Assembly (NCBI RefSeq): GCF_014695585.1
Contig: NZ_JACJON010000028.1
Coordinates: forward strand, 1 to 64,000
Direction: 5' to 3'
DNA length: 64,000 nt
Origin: Microcoleus sp. FACHB-831
GTDB taxonomy: Bacteria; Cyanobacteriota; Cyanobacteriia; Cyanobacteriales; FACHB-T130
A model generated the notes under the pieces. It ran no database searches, was not told the origin of the DNA, and saw only the letters and a list, made by a program, of their open reading frames with translations. Shown here one piece after another: positions 42,528 through 52,009 of this stretch (the first letter of the stretch is position 1; each line of letters starts with the position of its first letter). The position numbers were made by a program, and so were the translations under genes.

Positions 42528-44873
42528 ATGGATAGGGCGCAATATTCTCAATCGCTATCTACAAATGGCAATGGCAATGGGAATGGCAAGTTGCAACAGC
42601 CACAACCGCAGCTTTACCAAAGTCAATTTGCTGAAAATAACCAAGAAGAATTAAATTTACGGCATCTGTTAACCGTAGTGCGGCGTCGGGGCGTAGTTAT
42701 CGCTGGTATAGCGATCGCTGTAACGAGTGTCGTTTCTTTGTGGAGTTTCAATCGAACACCCAAATATGAAGGCAATTTTCAACTGTTAGTAGAACCTGTA
42801 ACAGCAGAAAATAAACTGTCTAAATTAACTGAATTGACGGGAATGAATCCAGAAATAGATACAGGGATGGATTACGAAACCCAAATTCAGGTTTTGAAAA
42901 GTTCAGAATTGATGTCTAAGCTCATTGATAAATTACAAACTAAATATCCCGACATCACCTACAACGATCTAATTGTTAAAAACACACTGAAAATTAACAG
43001 ACTTAGAGACACGAAAATTTTAGACATTAGTTATAGCAATACAGACAAGGAAAGAATTAAGTTTGTCTTGCACGAAGTAGCAAAAGGTTATCTCAGGTAC
43101 AGTTTCCAAGAGCGGCAAGCGAACCTGAACCAAGGCATCAAATTTGTCGAAGGTCAGCTGCCGAAATTACAGGAGCGCGTAGATAAACTTCAGGGACAGC
43201 TACAAGGATTTAGGCAGCAAAACAACTTATTAGATCCGCAAGAACAAGCAAAACAACTGTCTGAGCGCGTTAGTAAAATTGACCAAGATCAATTGGAGTC
43301 TCAGGTAAAACTGAATGAAACGCGCACCCTCTATCAAACGCTACAAAAACAACTGGGGTTAGCACCAAATCAAGCGCTAGCAGCGGCTGCTCTTAGCGAG
43401 TCGCCACGCTATCAACTATTACTCAACCAGTTGCAGGAATTAGAAACTAAAATTGCTACTGAGTCAGCGCGGTTTACGGAAGCAAGCCCTACAATTCAAG
43501 CACTGCGAGATCAGCAGCGAAATTTACTGCCCCTGCTGCGCCAAGAGGCACAACAGGTACTGGGGAATAATGTTTCTAGTCCGCCTGTATCGAGTGCTTC
43601 CCCCAATTCAATTCGCTTGCAATTGACACAACAGATGGTGGATGCGCTTAACCAGATACAGGTTTTGGAAGTGCGGACAGGAGCGATCGCATCTGCCCAA
43701 AGTCGTCTTGGTCGAGAAGTTAAACAACTTCCAGCGATCGCCCGTCAGTATGGAGATTTGCAACGGGAACTAACTGTGGCAACCGAGAGTTTAACCCGTT
43801 TTCTCGGCGTGCGCGAAACCCTCCAGATTGAGGTAGCTCAGAAAGCACTTCCTTGGCAGCTGATCGCCAGACCAAAACTAGCCGACGATCCCATATCGCC
43901 CAGACCAGTGCGGGATAGTATTTTAGGAGCGATCGCTGGTTTGTTGCTAGGCATAGGAGTAGCCTTATTGCTAGAACGCCTGGACAACGTGTTCCACTCC
44001 CCCGATGAACTCAGAGATACTACCAAGCTGCCGCTTTTGGGTATCATCCCCTTCCAAAAACAACTCAAGAACCAAAAACCGATAGTCAATCTATCTGGTT
44101 TGATGGGACAAAAAGGCCGCAATGCAGAAGCGCCTACGTCTCCCCTGCGTAATAGAGATCGCCAGCCTCAATGGTACAATTCTTCTCCTTTTTTGGAAGC
44201 CTTCCGCTCTCTGCATACCAACATCAGCTTCCTGGGTTCTGATACCCCAATCCACTCCCTAGTAATTAGCTCTGCCACTCCAGGCGATGGCAAATCTACC
44301 ACTTCCGTACAGCTAGCGCAGGCAGCCGCCGCAATGGGTAAGCGAGTGCTGCTAGTAGATGCAGATATGCGACGCCCGCAAGTTCATTATGTGCTGGGCT
44401 TGCCCAACCACCAAGGACTGAGCAATGTAATCGCCACCGGATTGCCCCCCAAACAGGCGATCCAGCGGTTGCCTATGTGGGATCACCTCTACGTGTTAAC
44501 TGCTGGGCCAATGCCGCCAGACCCCACTCGGCTGCTGTCGTCCAAGAAAATGCATTACTTAATGACGCAGTTTCAAGCAGTTTTTGATTTGGTTATTTAT
44601 GACACGCCACCCGTACTGGGTCTTGCAGATGGCAAACTCCTGGCAACCCATACGGCTGGTATTGTCATGGTGGTGGGATTGGGTCGTACAGACCGAGATA
44701 TTTTTCTGCAAGCGTTGGATGGATTAAAAGTTTCTAACGCCACGATTTTGGGTGTGGTTGCTAACGGCGTTAAGGGCTACACAACCAATTCCCACTACTA
44801 TTACGACCACTACTACAACAATGAGGAATCAGAAGTGCAAAAGGCCAAAAAGCTTTTGCAAAAAAGGCTGTAG
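42528..44873 (+). CDS. Polysaccharide co-polymerase with BY-kinase domain (Wzc-like)
   Basis: A 781-residue inner-membrane protein. It has a Wzz domain flanked by TM1 (about 55-75) and TM2 (about 462-483), a long periplasmic coiled coil (about 195-330, FRQQNNLLDPQEQAKQLSER), and a cytoplasmic BY-kinase with Walker A ATPGDGKST (about 583-591), Walker A' LLVDADMRRP (about 607-616) and Walker B LVIYDTPP (about 688-695). The C-terminus bears a Tyr cluster, SHYYYDHYY (about 757-765), for autophosphorylation. It controls chain length and export through the Wza-like protein. The start is ATG 42528 with AGGGGGA upstream. Confidence 0.94.
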   Translation: MDRAQYSQSLSTNGNGNGNGKLQQPQPQLYQSQFAENNQEELNLRHLLTVVRRRGVVIAGIAIAVTSVVSLWSFNRTPKYEGNFQLLVEPVTAENKLSKLTELTGMNPEIDTGMDYETQIQVLKSSELMSKLIDKLQTKYPDITYNDLIVKNTLKINRLRDTKILDISYSNTDKERIKFVLHEVAKGYLRYSFQERQANLNQGIKFVEGQLPKLQERVDKLQGQLQGFRQQNNLLDPQEQAKQLSERVSKIDQDQLESQVKLNETRTLYQTLQKQLGLAPNQALAAAALSESPRYQLLLNQLQELETKIATESARFTEASPTIQALRDQQRNLLPLLRQEAQQVLGNNVSSPPVSSASPNSIRLQLTQQMVDALNQIQVLEVRTGAIASAQSRLGREVKQLPAIARQYGDLQRELTVATESLTRFLGVRETLQIEVAQKALPWQLIARPKLADDPISPRPVRDSILGAIAGLLLGIGVALLLERLDNVFHSPDELRDTTKLPLLGIIPFQKQLKNQKPIVNLSGLMGQKGRNAEAPTSPLRNRDRQPQWYNSSPFLEAFRSLHTNISFLGSDTPIHSLVISSATPGDGKSTTSVQLAQAAAAMGKRVLLVDADMRRPQVHYVLGLPNHQGLSNVIATGLPPKQAIQRLPMWDHLYVLTAGPMPPDPTRLLSSKKMHYLMTQFQAVFDLVIYDTPPVLGLADGKLLATHTAGIVMVVGLGRTDRDIFLQALDGLKVSNATILGVVANGVKGYTTNSHYYYDHYYNNEESEVQKAKKLLQKRL

Positions 44874-44987
44874 GTAATGGGTATTGAGTTGTAGAGGCGC
44901 GATACATAGCGTCTGAGTTTTGGGTTTAATTTCGCACTCTCAAACTCTCCGGCTCCCCTAAGCTCCTAGTATCCAGACTGCGGACTG

Positions 44988-46622
44988 CTAGCGATTTTGC
45001 CAGATAGGTCGCAGGGAGTCGCGCAGGCTCAACCAAGCCGCTATAGCGCTAGGTTCGCTATCTGTGGATTTTTGGAGCAAAACTATGCCATCTTGTACGC
45101 CCCTTACTCCGTACTTTTGAGCGGTTACAACTTCGTCAATCGCTGGGACAAGTGCTTGGAGGCGCAGGCGGTCGTTTTTATAAATGGCTTGGAACTGTTG
45201 GAGTTGCCAAATATCAGCGATCGCATACTCTACCTCTTTCACCTGTTTTTGGTCGTTTTGCACCTGAAAAACTGGCAGTCGAACAATTTCCCGGCGGCTG
45301 GAAAGATGCGGAATTAAATTAGTAGTTGCAGACACGCTTGCATCTGGAGGAATCTGGCTCATCAAAGCGCGGATGTGACTTACATGATTCCACTGGTGCG
45401 GTAGAGAAATATAAACCCAAGGGTCGATAGAATGCGGTATTAGAAAATAGAAAACCTGATGGGGATTTGAGGTAAAAGAAAATAGGACAGAAAGGGTAAT
45501 ACACCCAACCCAAAAGCGGCGCACCCACACGCGCTTAAATAATTCTGCGCGTGTTGACCACCACAAAATCGCACCGTAAAATATCCCAGGCACAACCGCC
45601 ATTGCATAGCGAATATTAATAGATAGAGAATAGGAACCCTTTTGCAGAAACAGTTGCATTAAAGGAAACCCCGCGATCGCCCAACTAGCGCCCGAAACCG
45701 CAGGTACAAAAGCTAAAGGCAACCAATGTCCCAGCAAATATTTAACGGTCTTATCAACAGGGTTGATTAATTCCCAAACTAACCGCCTGGGGTCGCGCAC
45801 AATTTCCCAGAGAATTTGCAGGCTTGTTGCCTCATCTTCTTGAGCATACTGACCAAAACGCTCGATCATAAACCGCTTGGAAACGTCAGGAGAAAACAGC
45901 GGCATGATGGCATTTGTTGCCAATAAAATATAGCCAAAACTAACAGTACATAGCGCCAATCCTAACCTGGGATAGTGGCGACTCGCTACTAAATAAACGC
46001 CAATTCCAAATAGCATTACTCCCGCATCTTCGCGGATCGCCAATGTTAAAGCTGCCATTAGCCAAAACAACCACCAGCGACGTTTTTCTAGAGCCAACAG
46101 CAAGCTAAAAATAAATAAAGGAACTTGGCACAAGTCGTGAAAATTTGACAAAGTGGGGCCAATTACCGCATTAGCCCCATAAAAACTGGCAGCGATCGCG
46201 ATCGCCAACGGTGTATCTAGGTAATGTCGCGCCAAAGCGTAGAGAACCAATCCCCCAGCCGCAACCAGCGTTACTTGCAGAAAAATTAAAGTTACTGGTG
46301 AGGGAAAGAGAGCATAAAAAGGTAGCCAAACTAACAAAGCTGGGGTAAAGTGTTGCCCTAAGCGGTGATAAAAAACTGACGGAACTTGGCTATCTTGCTG
46401 AACAGCGCTGGAGACAGCAGAAGACAGGGAACTTTGAAAAAAACGCCCGTGCAGGTTATTCCAGAATACCTGGTTAAAAATACCCTGGTCGTAAGTGCTA
46501 TAGAAACTGTAGTAGCGATGGAGGGAAACAATAAGCGTCAGCGAGAAGAAAATTCCTGCTAGAACAAGTACCCATCGTAATCCTGTTTTGTCTTTGTCAA
46601 AGAGAAGAGGTTTAAGGAACAC
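44988..46622 (-). CDS. DUF2079 multi-spanning membrane protein
   Basis: A 544-residue integral membrane protein with about ten hydrophobic segments and a soluble C-terminal part (about 400-544). Family hallmarks are HRYYSFYSTYDQGIFNQVFW (about 27-46), REDAGVMLFGIGVYL (about 197-211) and SSRREIVRLP near the C-terminus. DUF2079 proteins have a GT-C-like layout and are suspected lipid-linked sugar transferases, with D-x-G in the first loop as a candidate catalytic acid. It is divergent from, and closely similar to, the next gene. I chose GTG 46622, which aligns with the paralogue's start; TTG 46628 is possible. Confidence 0.83.
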   Translation of the reverse strand: MFLKPLLFDKDKTGLRWVLVLAGIFFSLTLIVSLHRYYSFYSTYDQGIFNQVFWNNLHGRFFQSSLSSAVSSAVQQDSQVPSVFYHRLGQHFTPALLVWLPFYALFPSPVTLIFLQVTLVAAGGLVLYALARHYLDTPLAIAIAASFYGANAVIGPTLSNFHDLCQVPLFIFSLLLALEKRRWWLFWLMAALTLAIREDAGVMLFGIGVYLVASRHYPRLGLALCTVSFGYILLATNAIMPLFSPDVSKRFMIERFGQYAQEDEATSLQILWEIVRDPRRLVWELINPVDKTVKYLLGHWLPLAFVPAVSGASWAIAGFPLMQLFLQKGSYSLSINIRYAMAVVPGIFYGAILWWSTRAELFKRVWVRRFWVGCITLSVLFSFTSNPHQVFYFLIPHSIDPWVYISLPHQWNHVSHIRALMSQIPPDASVSATTNLIPHLSSRREIVRLPVFQVQNDQKQVKEVEYAIADIWQLQQFQAIYKNDRLRLQALVPAIDEVVTAQKYGVRGVQDGIVLLQKSTDSEPSAIAAWLSLRDSLRPIWQNR

Positions 46623-46763
46623 TGTCAATTTAATTCTTGTAAGTTTTGCCTAAAAAATTAGATAATGTTGTGTTTGGAATCAGCACCTGCGCCAGTTTTC
46701 TTCAAGACTTGGTTAGATAGAGGTGGTTGCCGATCTCGTGAATGATACTCTATTAAGTCCCCC

Positions 46764-48389
46764 GTGCTAAAACGTCTTTACACTTGGCAAAAACAATCAG
46801 ACTTAAGGATAGTGGCAATCCTTGCAGGGATTTTTTTTACCCTAACCCTGATTTTGGCACTCAATCGCCACTACAGTTTTTACAGCACGAACGATCACGG
46901 TCTATTTAACCAGTTATTCTGGAACAGCATACACGGGCGTTTGTTTCAGAGTTCTCTCTCTTCAGGTAACTCCAGCGCCTCTTTGATTGATGGTCAGCCG
47001 CCATCAGTATCCTACTATCACTTAGGGCAACATTTTGTCCCCGATTTTTTGCTCTGGATGCCGATTTATGCTTTATTCCCTTCAGCAACTACCCTAGTAG
47101 TGCTACAGGTGGCTTTGATTGCGGCTGGAGGATTGGTGCTGTATGCGCTAGCACGGCACTATCTTTCTCCTATTTTATCTATAGCGATCGCAGCTAGTTA
47201 TTACGGCGCTAATGCAGTAATTGGCCCAACGGTGGATAATTTCTACGAACAGTGCCAATTACCATTATTTGTCTTTGGTTTACTCCTCGCCTTAGAGAAG
47301 CGTCTTTGGTGGCTTTTTTGGCTTTTAGTAGTGCTTACTTTAGGAATTCGCGAAGACACCGGGATTATTCTTTTTGGCATTGGGGTTTATTTAGTTCTTA
47401 GTCGTCGTTATCCTCGCGTTGGAATTGCTTTATGCACGATCAGTTTCAGCTACGTCGTCGTCGTGACAAACTTGATCGTGCCGTTATTTTCTAATGATAA
47501 TTCTCGGCTTTATCTGGGTAAATATTTTAGCAAATTCGTCAAAAGCGAAAATCCCACTACTCTTGAAGTTCTGTGGGCGATCGCAACCCAACCTGGGGTA
47601 ATAATTGAAGTAGTTTTAACCCGGTTTGACCAGCGAGTAAGATACTTATTAGGCCAATGGTTGCCATTGGCATTTGTACCTGTTATTTCTTTTCCAGCGT
47701 GGGCGATCGCAGCCTTTCCATTGCTAGTACTTTTAGTACAAAACAACGTTGATGCTGTCTCTATCAACACTCGCTACACCCTCAGCGTAGTTCCGGGATT
47801 ATTTTACGGCGCTATTTTATGGTGGCACAGCAATTCAGAAAAGTTTAAACCCAGATTTCGTCGCTTTTGGATTGGATGTATTGCCCTCTCTTTGTTCTTC
47901 ACCTTCACTTCCAATCCTCATAAGTCTTTGTACTTTTTAGTTCCCTATTCCATCAAGCCTTGGAATTATGTATCCTTAAACCACCAATGGGAACACGCCG
48001 CACACCTGCGGACTGTTATGAAATCAATTCCTGATGATGCTAGTGTAGCCACAGGTGGTTATGTAATTCCGCATCTTTCCAGCCGCCGCGAGATTGTTCG
48101 TTTACCGTTCATACAGTTACAAAATGATGAAGGAAAAATTGTTGATGTTGATTACGCTTTAGTAGATATGTGGCAGTTGCAACAGTCGAAATTAGCTGCT
48201 GGTGTTGACTGGAGAAAGATTAAAGCTAGCGTACCGATTATTGACCAGGCTCTTGAACAAGAAAAGTATGGCATCATCGATCTACAAGATGGAGTCATGC
48301 TGCTGAAAAAGGGTGTTCCTTCCAATTCCCAAGCTAAATCGGCTTGGTTGAAGTTGCGAGAAGAATTGCGACCTATTTGGCAAGCCTAA
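46764..48389 (+). CDS. DUF2079 multi-spanning membrane protein (paralogue)
   Basis: A 541-residue close paralogue of the divergent neighbour, colinear through its whole length: HYSFYSTNDHGLFNQLFWNS (about 34-53), LGIREDTGIILFGIGVYL (about 196-213), SSRREIVRLPFIQLQND. A GTG start (46764) fits. The divergent, inverted arrangement shows an inverted duplication. It is followed 27 bp later by a GT2 gene that could make its polyprenyl-phosphate sugar donor, as in other GT-C systems. Function is inferred from layout only. Confidence 0.83.
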   Translation: MLKRLYTWQKQSDLRIVAILAGIFFTLTLILALNRHYSFYSTNDHGLFNQLFWNSIHGRLFQSSLSSGNSSASLIDGQPPSVSYYHLGQHFVPDFLLWMPIYALFPSATTLVVLQVALIAAGGLVLYALARHYLSPILSIAIAASYYGANAVIGPTVDNFYEQCQLPLFVFGLLLALEKRLWWLFWLLVVLTLGIREDTGIILFGIGVYLVLSRRYPRVGIALCTISFSYVVVVTNLIVPLFSNDNSRLYLGKYFSKFVKSENPTTLEVLWAIATQPGVIIEVVLTRFDQRVRYLLGQWLPLAFVPVISFPAWAIAAFPLLVLLVQNNVDAVSINTRYTLSVVPGLFYGAILWWHSNSEKFKPRFRRFWIGCIALSLFFTFTSNPHKSLYFLVPYSIKPWNYVSLNHQWEHAAHLRTVMKSIPDDASVATGGYVIPHLSSRREIVRLPFIQLQNDEGKIVDVDYALVDMWQLQQSKLAAGVDWRKIKASVPIIDQALEQEKYGIIDLQDGVMLLKKGVPSNSQAKSAWLKLREELRPIWQA

Positions 48390-48416
48390 GATTAAGTTTC
48401 TGAACTTTAGAGATAA

Positions 48417-49145
48417 ATGCAAAAAATCTCAGCGATCGTACCAGTTTATAATGAGGCAGAATGCATCGAGCAAACCTTTGCAGCAGTTTTGGAATATTTA
48501 GAAAAACGCCCTTACTATAGTTTTTTGTTTGTCAATGATGGGTCAACTGATAAAACAAAAGAAATTCTAGAGAGCAAAATAAAGGCATTAAGTAGCAGCC
48601 GCATCAATTTGATTTCTTACGATAATCGTCAAGGAAAAGGGTATGCGGTAAATAAGGGAGTACAGTATGCGGATGGAGACTATATTTGTTTTATAGATAG
48701 CGATCTAGCTTATTCTCTAGACCATCTTGATATGGTGGTGGAAAAGTTAGAATATTTTGATGTTGTTATTGGTTGCAGGCATTTAACTTCAGATAAAGTT
48801 GTAGGCGTAAAATTTTCCAGGATGATTGCTGGAAAATTGTTTAATGTTCTTAGCAATCAGATACTTAATTTAAAATTTAGCGATATGCAAGCGGGGGTAA
48901 AAGGTTTTAGTAGAATTGCCGCAAAAGAGTTATTTAACAGGCAAGACCTTACTGGTTTTTCCTTTGATGCTGAGTTGCTTTATTTAGCTAAGAAGCTGGA
49001 TTTTAGTATTGGCGAGATACCTGCAAAAGTGTCAGATAGCCATCAATACAAGTTTTCTAAGATTAATTTGCTTAAAGATTCTGTAAAAATGTTTCTGGAT
49101 TTATTAACTATCAGGATTAACGATTTGAGAGGTAGATATGACTGA
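48417..49145 (+). CDS. Family 2 glycosyltransferase, polyprenyl-phosphate sugar synthase-like
   Basis: A 242-residue GT-A enzyme. It has AIVPVYNEAECIEQT (about 6-20), FVNDGSTDKTKEIL (about 39-52), the metal-site acidic pair in CFIDSDLAYS (about 93-102), and DMQAGVKGFSR (about 156-166). The absence of C-terminal membrane helices and the DxDL motif suit DPM1-like synthases that make polyprenyl-phosphate hexoses. Such donors are used by GT-C type membrane enzymes; the flanking DUF2079 and multi-TM proteins are candidates. The start is ATG 48417. Confidence 0.88.
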   Translation: MQKISAIVPVYNEAECIEQTFAAVLEYLEKRPYYSFLFVNDGSTDKTKEILESKIKALSSSRINLISYDNRQGKGYAVNKGVQYADGDYICFIDSDLAYSLDHLDMVVEKLEYFDVVIGCRHLTSDKVVGVKFSRMIAGKLFNVLSNQILNLKFSDMQAGVKGFSRIAAKELFNRQDLTGFSFDAELLYLAKKLDFSIGEIPAKVSDSHQYKFSKINLLKDSVKMFLDLLTIRINDLRGRYD

Positions 49146-49157
49146 TTCCTGAAGCCG

Positions 49158-49190
49158 AGATCCCCGACTTCTTGAAGAAGTCGGGGATCT
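49158..49190. terminator. AGATCCCCGACTTCTT hairpin repeat, copy 1
   Basis: AGATCCCCGACTTCTT is followed, after one G, by its exact complement ending GGGGATCT. The 16-base arms make a near-perfect palindrome 13 bases after the GT2 stop codon. A related hairpin occurs at 61826-61858. Such hairpins are common beyond gene ends in cyanobacteria, so a terminator or 3' stabiliser role is likely. Confidence 0.65.
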
Positions 49191-49377
49191 GACAATTATT
49201 GGCGAAAATTTGCGTATTGGCAGTTCTCAAAATCAGTTAATATCACAAATAAATTGTTATAAGTTTAAAACTAATATTAAGTAAATGACTATTTAAAATA
49301 CATAAATAAAAAAATAATGCATTTAAAACTAACAGAACCTTAAAAATATTTATAGTGTTATAACCCAGAAAAAGCGA

Positions 49378-51090
49378 ATGTTAACTACAGCTATAACTGC
49401 CAAAACAGGCTCTAAGAAAGCGATGATATTCTGGTTCAGCTTGAGCCTGACTTTTGTAGCAAGCTACGCCTTGTTAGCGCTGCAAAAAGCCTTTAGCAGC
49501 GAGTATGTCGTGCAGGACGATGCGCGGGTTTATCTAATTTGGATGCAGAGGCTTTTAGATGCGGATTTATTTAAGGGCGATCTGATTGCAGATTATTTTC
49601 AATCGGTGACTCCTTGGGGATATGCAAGTTTTTATAAGCTGATGGCTGGTGTAGGTATTCCGCCACTTTTGGTTACTAAACTCTTACCAATGGTGCTGGG
49701 ATTGGTAGCCACTAGCTATTGTTTTGGAGTTTGCTTAGAGCTTTTGCCAATACCAATGGCAGGATTTATTAGCACGTTGATACTTAACCAAAGTCTGTGG
49801 TTGCACGATGATTTAGTGTCAGCTACGCCGAGGGCTTTTGCATCGCCCTTCTTGCTAGCATTTTTGTACTATCTGTTGCGATCTTCATGGATTGGAACGT
49901 GCGCGGCGATCGCGCTTATGGGATTATTTTATCCTCTAGGGGTGTTGCTTTGCGCTGCACTCTTGCTGCTGCGGTTAGTTACGAACTTCGCCGCCAAAAA
50001 TTCTGACCTGCGTCGCGATTCTCTAGTATGCGTCAGCGGATTGGTTGTTGGTCTAGTGGTAATTTTGCCCTATGCGCTGAGTCAGTCAGAATTTGGCCCT
50101 ACGGTGAGTGATTCCCTAGCTAGAACTTGGCCAGAGTTCTCTTCTAAAGGGCGAATTGCCTTTTTTAATGATGCTAATCCTTGGAGGTTTTGGTTTCAAG
50201 GTAGTCACAGCGGAATGCGATTGGGATTAAATCCGCCAGCGATCGCGGCTGCATTTTTGTTACCCATACTTTACCGATATCGCGATCGCTTTTCATTGGT
50301 CAAGCAGATATCAAGCAAAATAATAGTTTTACCTCAGCTTGTTCTGGTATCTTTTGGTTTATTTTTCTTGGCTCATGCCCTACTATTCAAACTATATCTC
50401 CCCAGTCGCTACACGCAACACAGCCTGCGGATAGTCATGGCGATCGCGGCTGGTATAGCGATCGCGGTAATGTTAGATACGCTGCTTCAGTGGTTCTCTC
50501 AACTACAAGGCGCAAAGAAGTTTTATCACCTCTTAGCATTACTAGCAACTGCTCTAGTAGCGGGGATAATTGTCTTTTATCCCAGTATCTTTTGGAAAAA
50601 TAACTTTCCCAGAAGCCGCTATGTTGTGGGTTCCGTACCAACCTTGTATGAGTTCTTGCAAAAGCAACCAAAAGACACTTTGATCGCCTCGGTAGCAGAT
50701 GAGGGGAGCAACTTGCCAACATTTGCCCAGCGACAAATTTTGGTTGGGAGGGAATATTCAGATCCCTACCATGTCGGTTACTATCTGCAATTTCGACAAC
50801 GAGCAAAGGATCTTGTTAAAGCGCAGTATAGCCCTGATTTAGCCATATTAAAAAATTTCATTCAGACATACGGAGTAGACTTCTGGCTGCTCGATAGCGC
50901 CACCTTCGAGCGTAGTTATGTCGAAGATCGCTGGCTAAGACAGTTTCAGCCAGAGGCATCAGAGGCTTTAGTAACGCTGGAAAATAAAGTTAAGCCAGCT
51001 TTGGCACAAGCGATCGCTCCCTGTTCTGTTTTCGAGAATCAATATCTAGTTCTCCTAGAAGCCAAATGCATTTTAAAGTTACAAAAGTAA
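49378..51090 (+). CDS. Large multi-spanning membrane protein, GT-C-like, unknown
   Basis: A 570-residue membrane protein with about eleven predicted helices and a soluble tail (about 410-570). Early in the chain an acidic loop follows TM1 (SEYVVQDDARVYLIWMQR, about 40-57), as in GT-C transferases where a D/E near the first periplasmic loop is catalytic. I recognise no named family. It lies between a GT2 and a deacetylase, so a role in glycan modification at the membrane is plausible. Start ATG 49378 follows an AT-rich leader of about 190 bases after the hairpin at 49158. Confidence 0.75.
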   Translation: MLTTAITAKTGSKKAMIFWFSLSLTFVASYALLALQKAFSSEYVVQDDARVYLIWMQRLLDADLFKGDLIADYFQSVTPWGYASFYKLMAGVGIPPLLVTKLLPMVLGLVATSYCFGVCLELLPIPMAGFISTLILNQSLWLHDDLVSATPRAFASPFLLAFLYYLLRSSWIGTCAAIALMGLFYPLGVLLCAALLLLRLVTNFAAKNSDLRRDSLVCVSGLVVGLVVILPYALSQSEFGPTVSDSLARTWPEFSSKGRIAFFNDANPWRFWFQGSHSGMRLGLNPPAIAAAFLLPILYRYRDRFSLVKQISSKIIVLPQLVLVSFGLFFLAHALLFKLYLPSRYTQHSLRIVMAIAAGIAIAVMLDTLLQWFSQLQGAKKFYHLLALLATALVAGIIVFYPSIFWKNNFPRSRYVVGSVPTLYEFLQKQPKDTLIASVADEGSNLPTFAQRQILVGREYSDPYHVGYYLQFRQRAKDLVKAQYSPDLAILKNFIQTYGVDFWLLDSATFERSYVEDRWLRQFQPEASEALVTLENKVKPALAQAIAPCSVFENQYLVLLEAKCILKLQK

Positions 51091-51119
51091 GGTTTTAATT
51101 AAAAAACATATTGATAAAA

Positions 51120-51917
51120 ATGAATAAAGTAATTTTGCTGAGTTTTGATATTGAAGAATTTGATATACCAGAGGAATACGGGGAGGCAATTGAGGAAAAA
51201 GTTAAGTTTGAAGTTTCCCTAAAAGGCTTGAAAGAAATAATTTTGCTGCTGGAGAGGTTAAATATAACAGCGACATTTTTTGTAACTGCTAATTTTGCTA
51301 TAAATAACGAAACCATCATTAAAGAAATTTCCCAAAAACATGAAATTGCCTCGCACGGATTTTATCATTCCTCATTTAGCACAGAAGACTTAGAACGCTC
51401 GAAAGAAGTTTTGCAAGCAATAACCGGGACAAAAGTGTCAGGCTTTAGAATGGCTAGACTTAAGGAGGTTGACGATAGGCAAATAAAACAAGCAGGTTAT
51501 AATTACAATTCTTCTATGAACCCGACTTATATTCCCGGAAGGTACAATAACTTCTTTAAAAATAGGACTGCATATTACTCTCACTATCTACTTAACATTC
51601 CTGTATCCGTCACTCCTCTGGTTAGATTTCCTTTATTTTGGTTAAGCTTTAAAAATTTTCCTCTATCTTTTATCGAGTTCGTTTCTCACCTCACTCTTAC
51701 TAGAGACTCTTACCTTTGTTTATACTTCCATCCTTGGGAGTTTACAGATATTTCAAGTTTTAAACTGCCAGCCTATATTAAGAAACATTCTGGCAAGGCT
51801 ATGATTTCCAGGCTAGAAAAGTATTTGGTATCGCTGAAAAGCCAGGGTAAGTTTATAACATTCTCAGAATTTAGTAGCAGCTTAAATATTGCAAGTACCG
51901 ATACATTGATTAAGTAG
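51120..51917 (+). CDS. Polysaccharide deacetylase family (NodB-like) protein
   Basis: A 265-residue carbohydrate esterase 4-like protein. The catalytic/metal Asp is in LLSFDIEEFD (about 5-14), the metal His pair is in IASHGFYHSSF (about 75-85, H-x3-H), followed by GFRMARLK (about 112-119, the RxP-type motif lacking Pro) and a late LCLYFHPWEF (about 201-210) with the final His. It resembles polysaccharide deacetylases that remove N-acetyl groups. No signal peptide is seen. The open frame starts at TTG 51111, but ATG 51120 gives MNKVILLSFDIEE. A perfect hairpin overlaps its stop codon. Confidence 0.87.
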   Translation: MNKVILLSFDIEEFDIPEEYGEAIEEKVKFEVSLKGLKEIILLLERLNITATFFVTANFAINNETIIKEISQKHEIASHGFYHSSFSTEDLERSKEVLQAITGTKVSGFRMARLKEVDDRQIKQAGYNYNSSMNPTYIPGRYNNFFKNRTAYYSHYLLNIPVSVTPLVRFPLFWLSFKNFPLSFIEFVSHLTLTRDSYLCLYFHPWEFTDISSFKLPAYIKKHSGKAMISRLEKYLVSLKSQGKFITFSEFSSSLNIASTDTLIK

Positions 51918-51948
51918 TAGCTTGCTACTACTTAATTAAATTTTGCGG
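51909..51948 (+). terminator. Terminator overlapping the deacetylase stop codon
   Basis: ATTAAGTAGTAG (51909-51920) and CTACTACTTAAT (51925-51936) form a perfect 12-bp stem with a CTTG loop, followed by TAAATTTTG. The TAG stop (51915-51917) sits inside the left arm. This is one of the clearest intrinsic-terminator-like structures in the window. Confidence 0.7.
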
Positions 51949-52009
51949 TTGAGCGATCGCTTATCTTAAGCAATGTCGAAAGCTTTTGGATATCTTAGTC
52001 TTAGCCAAA

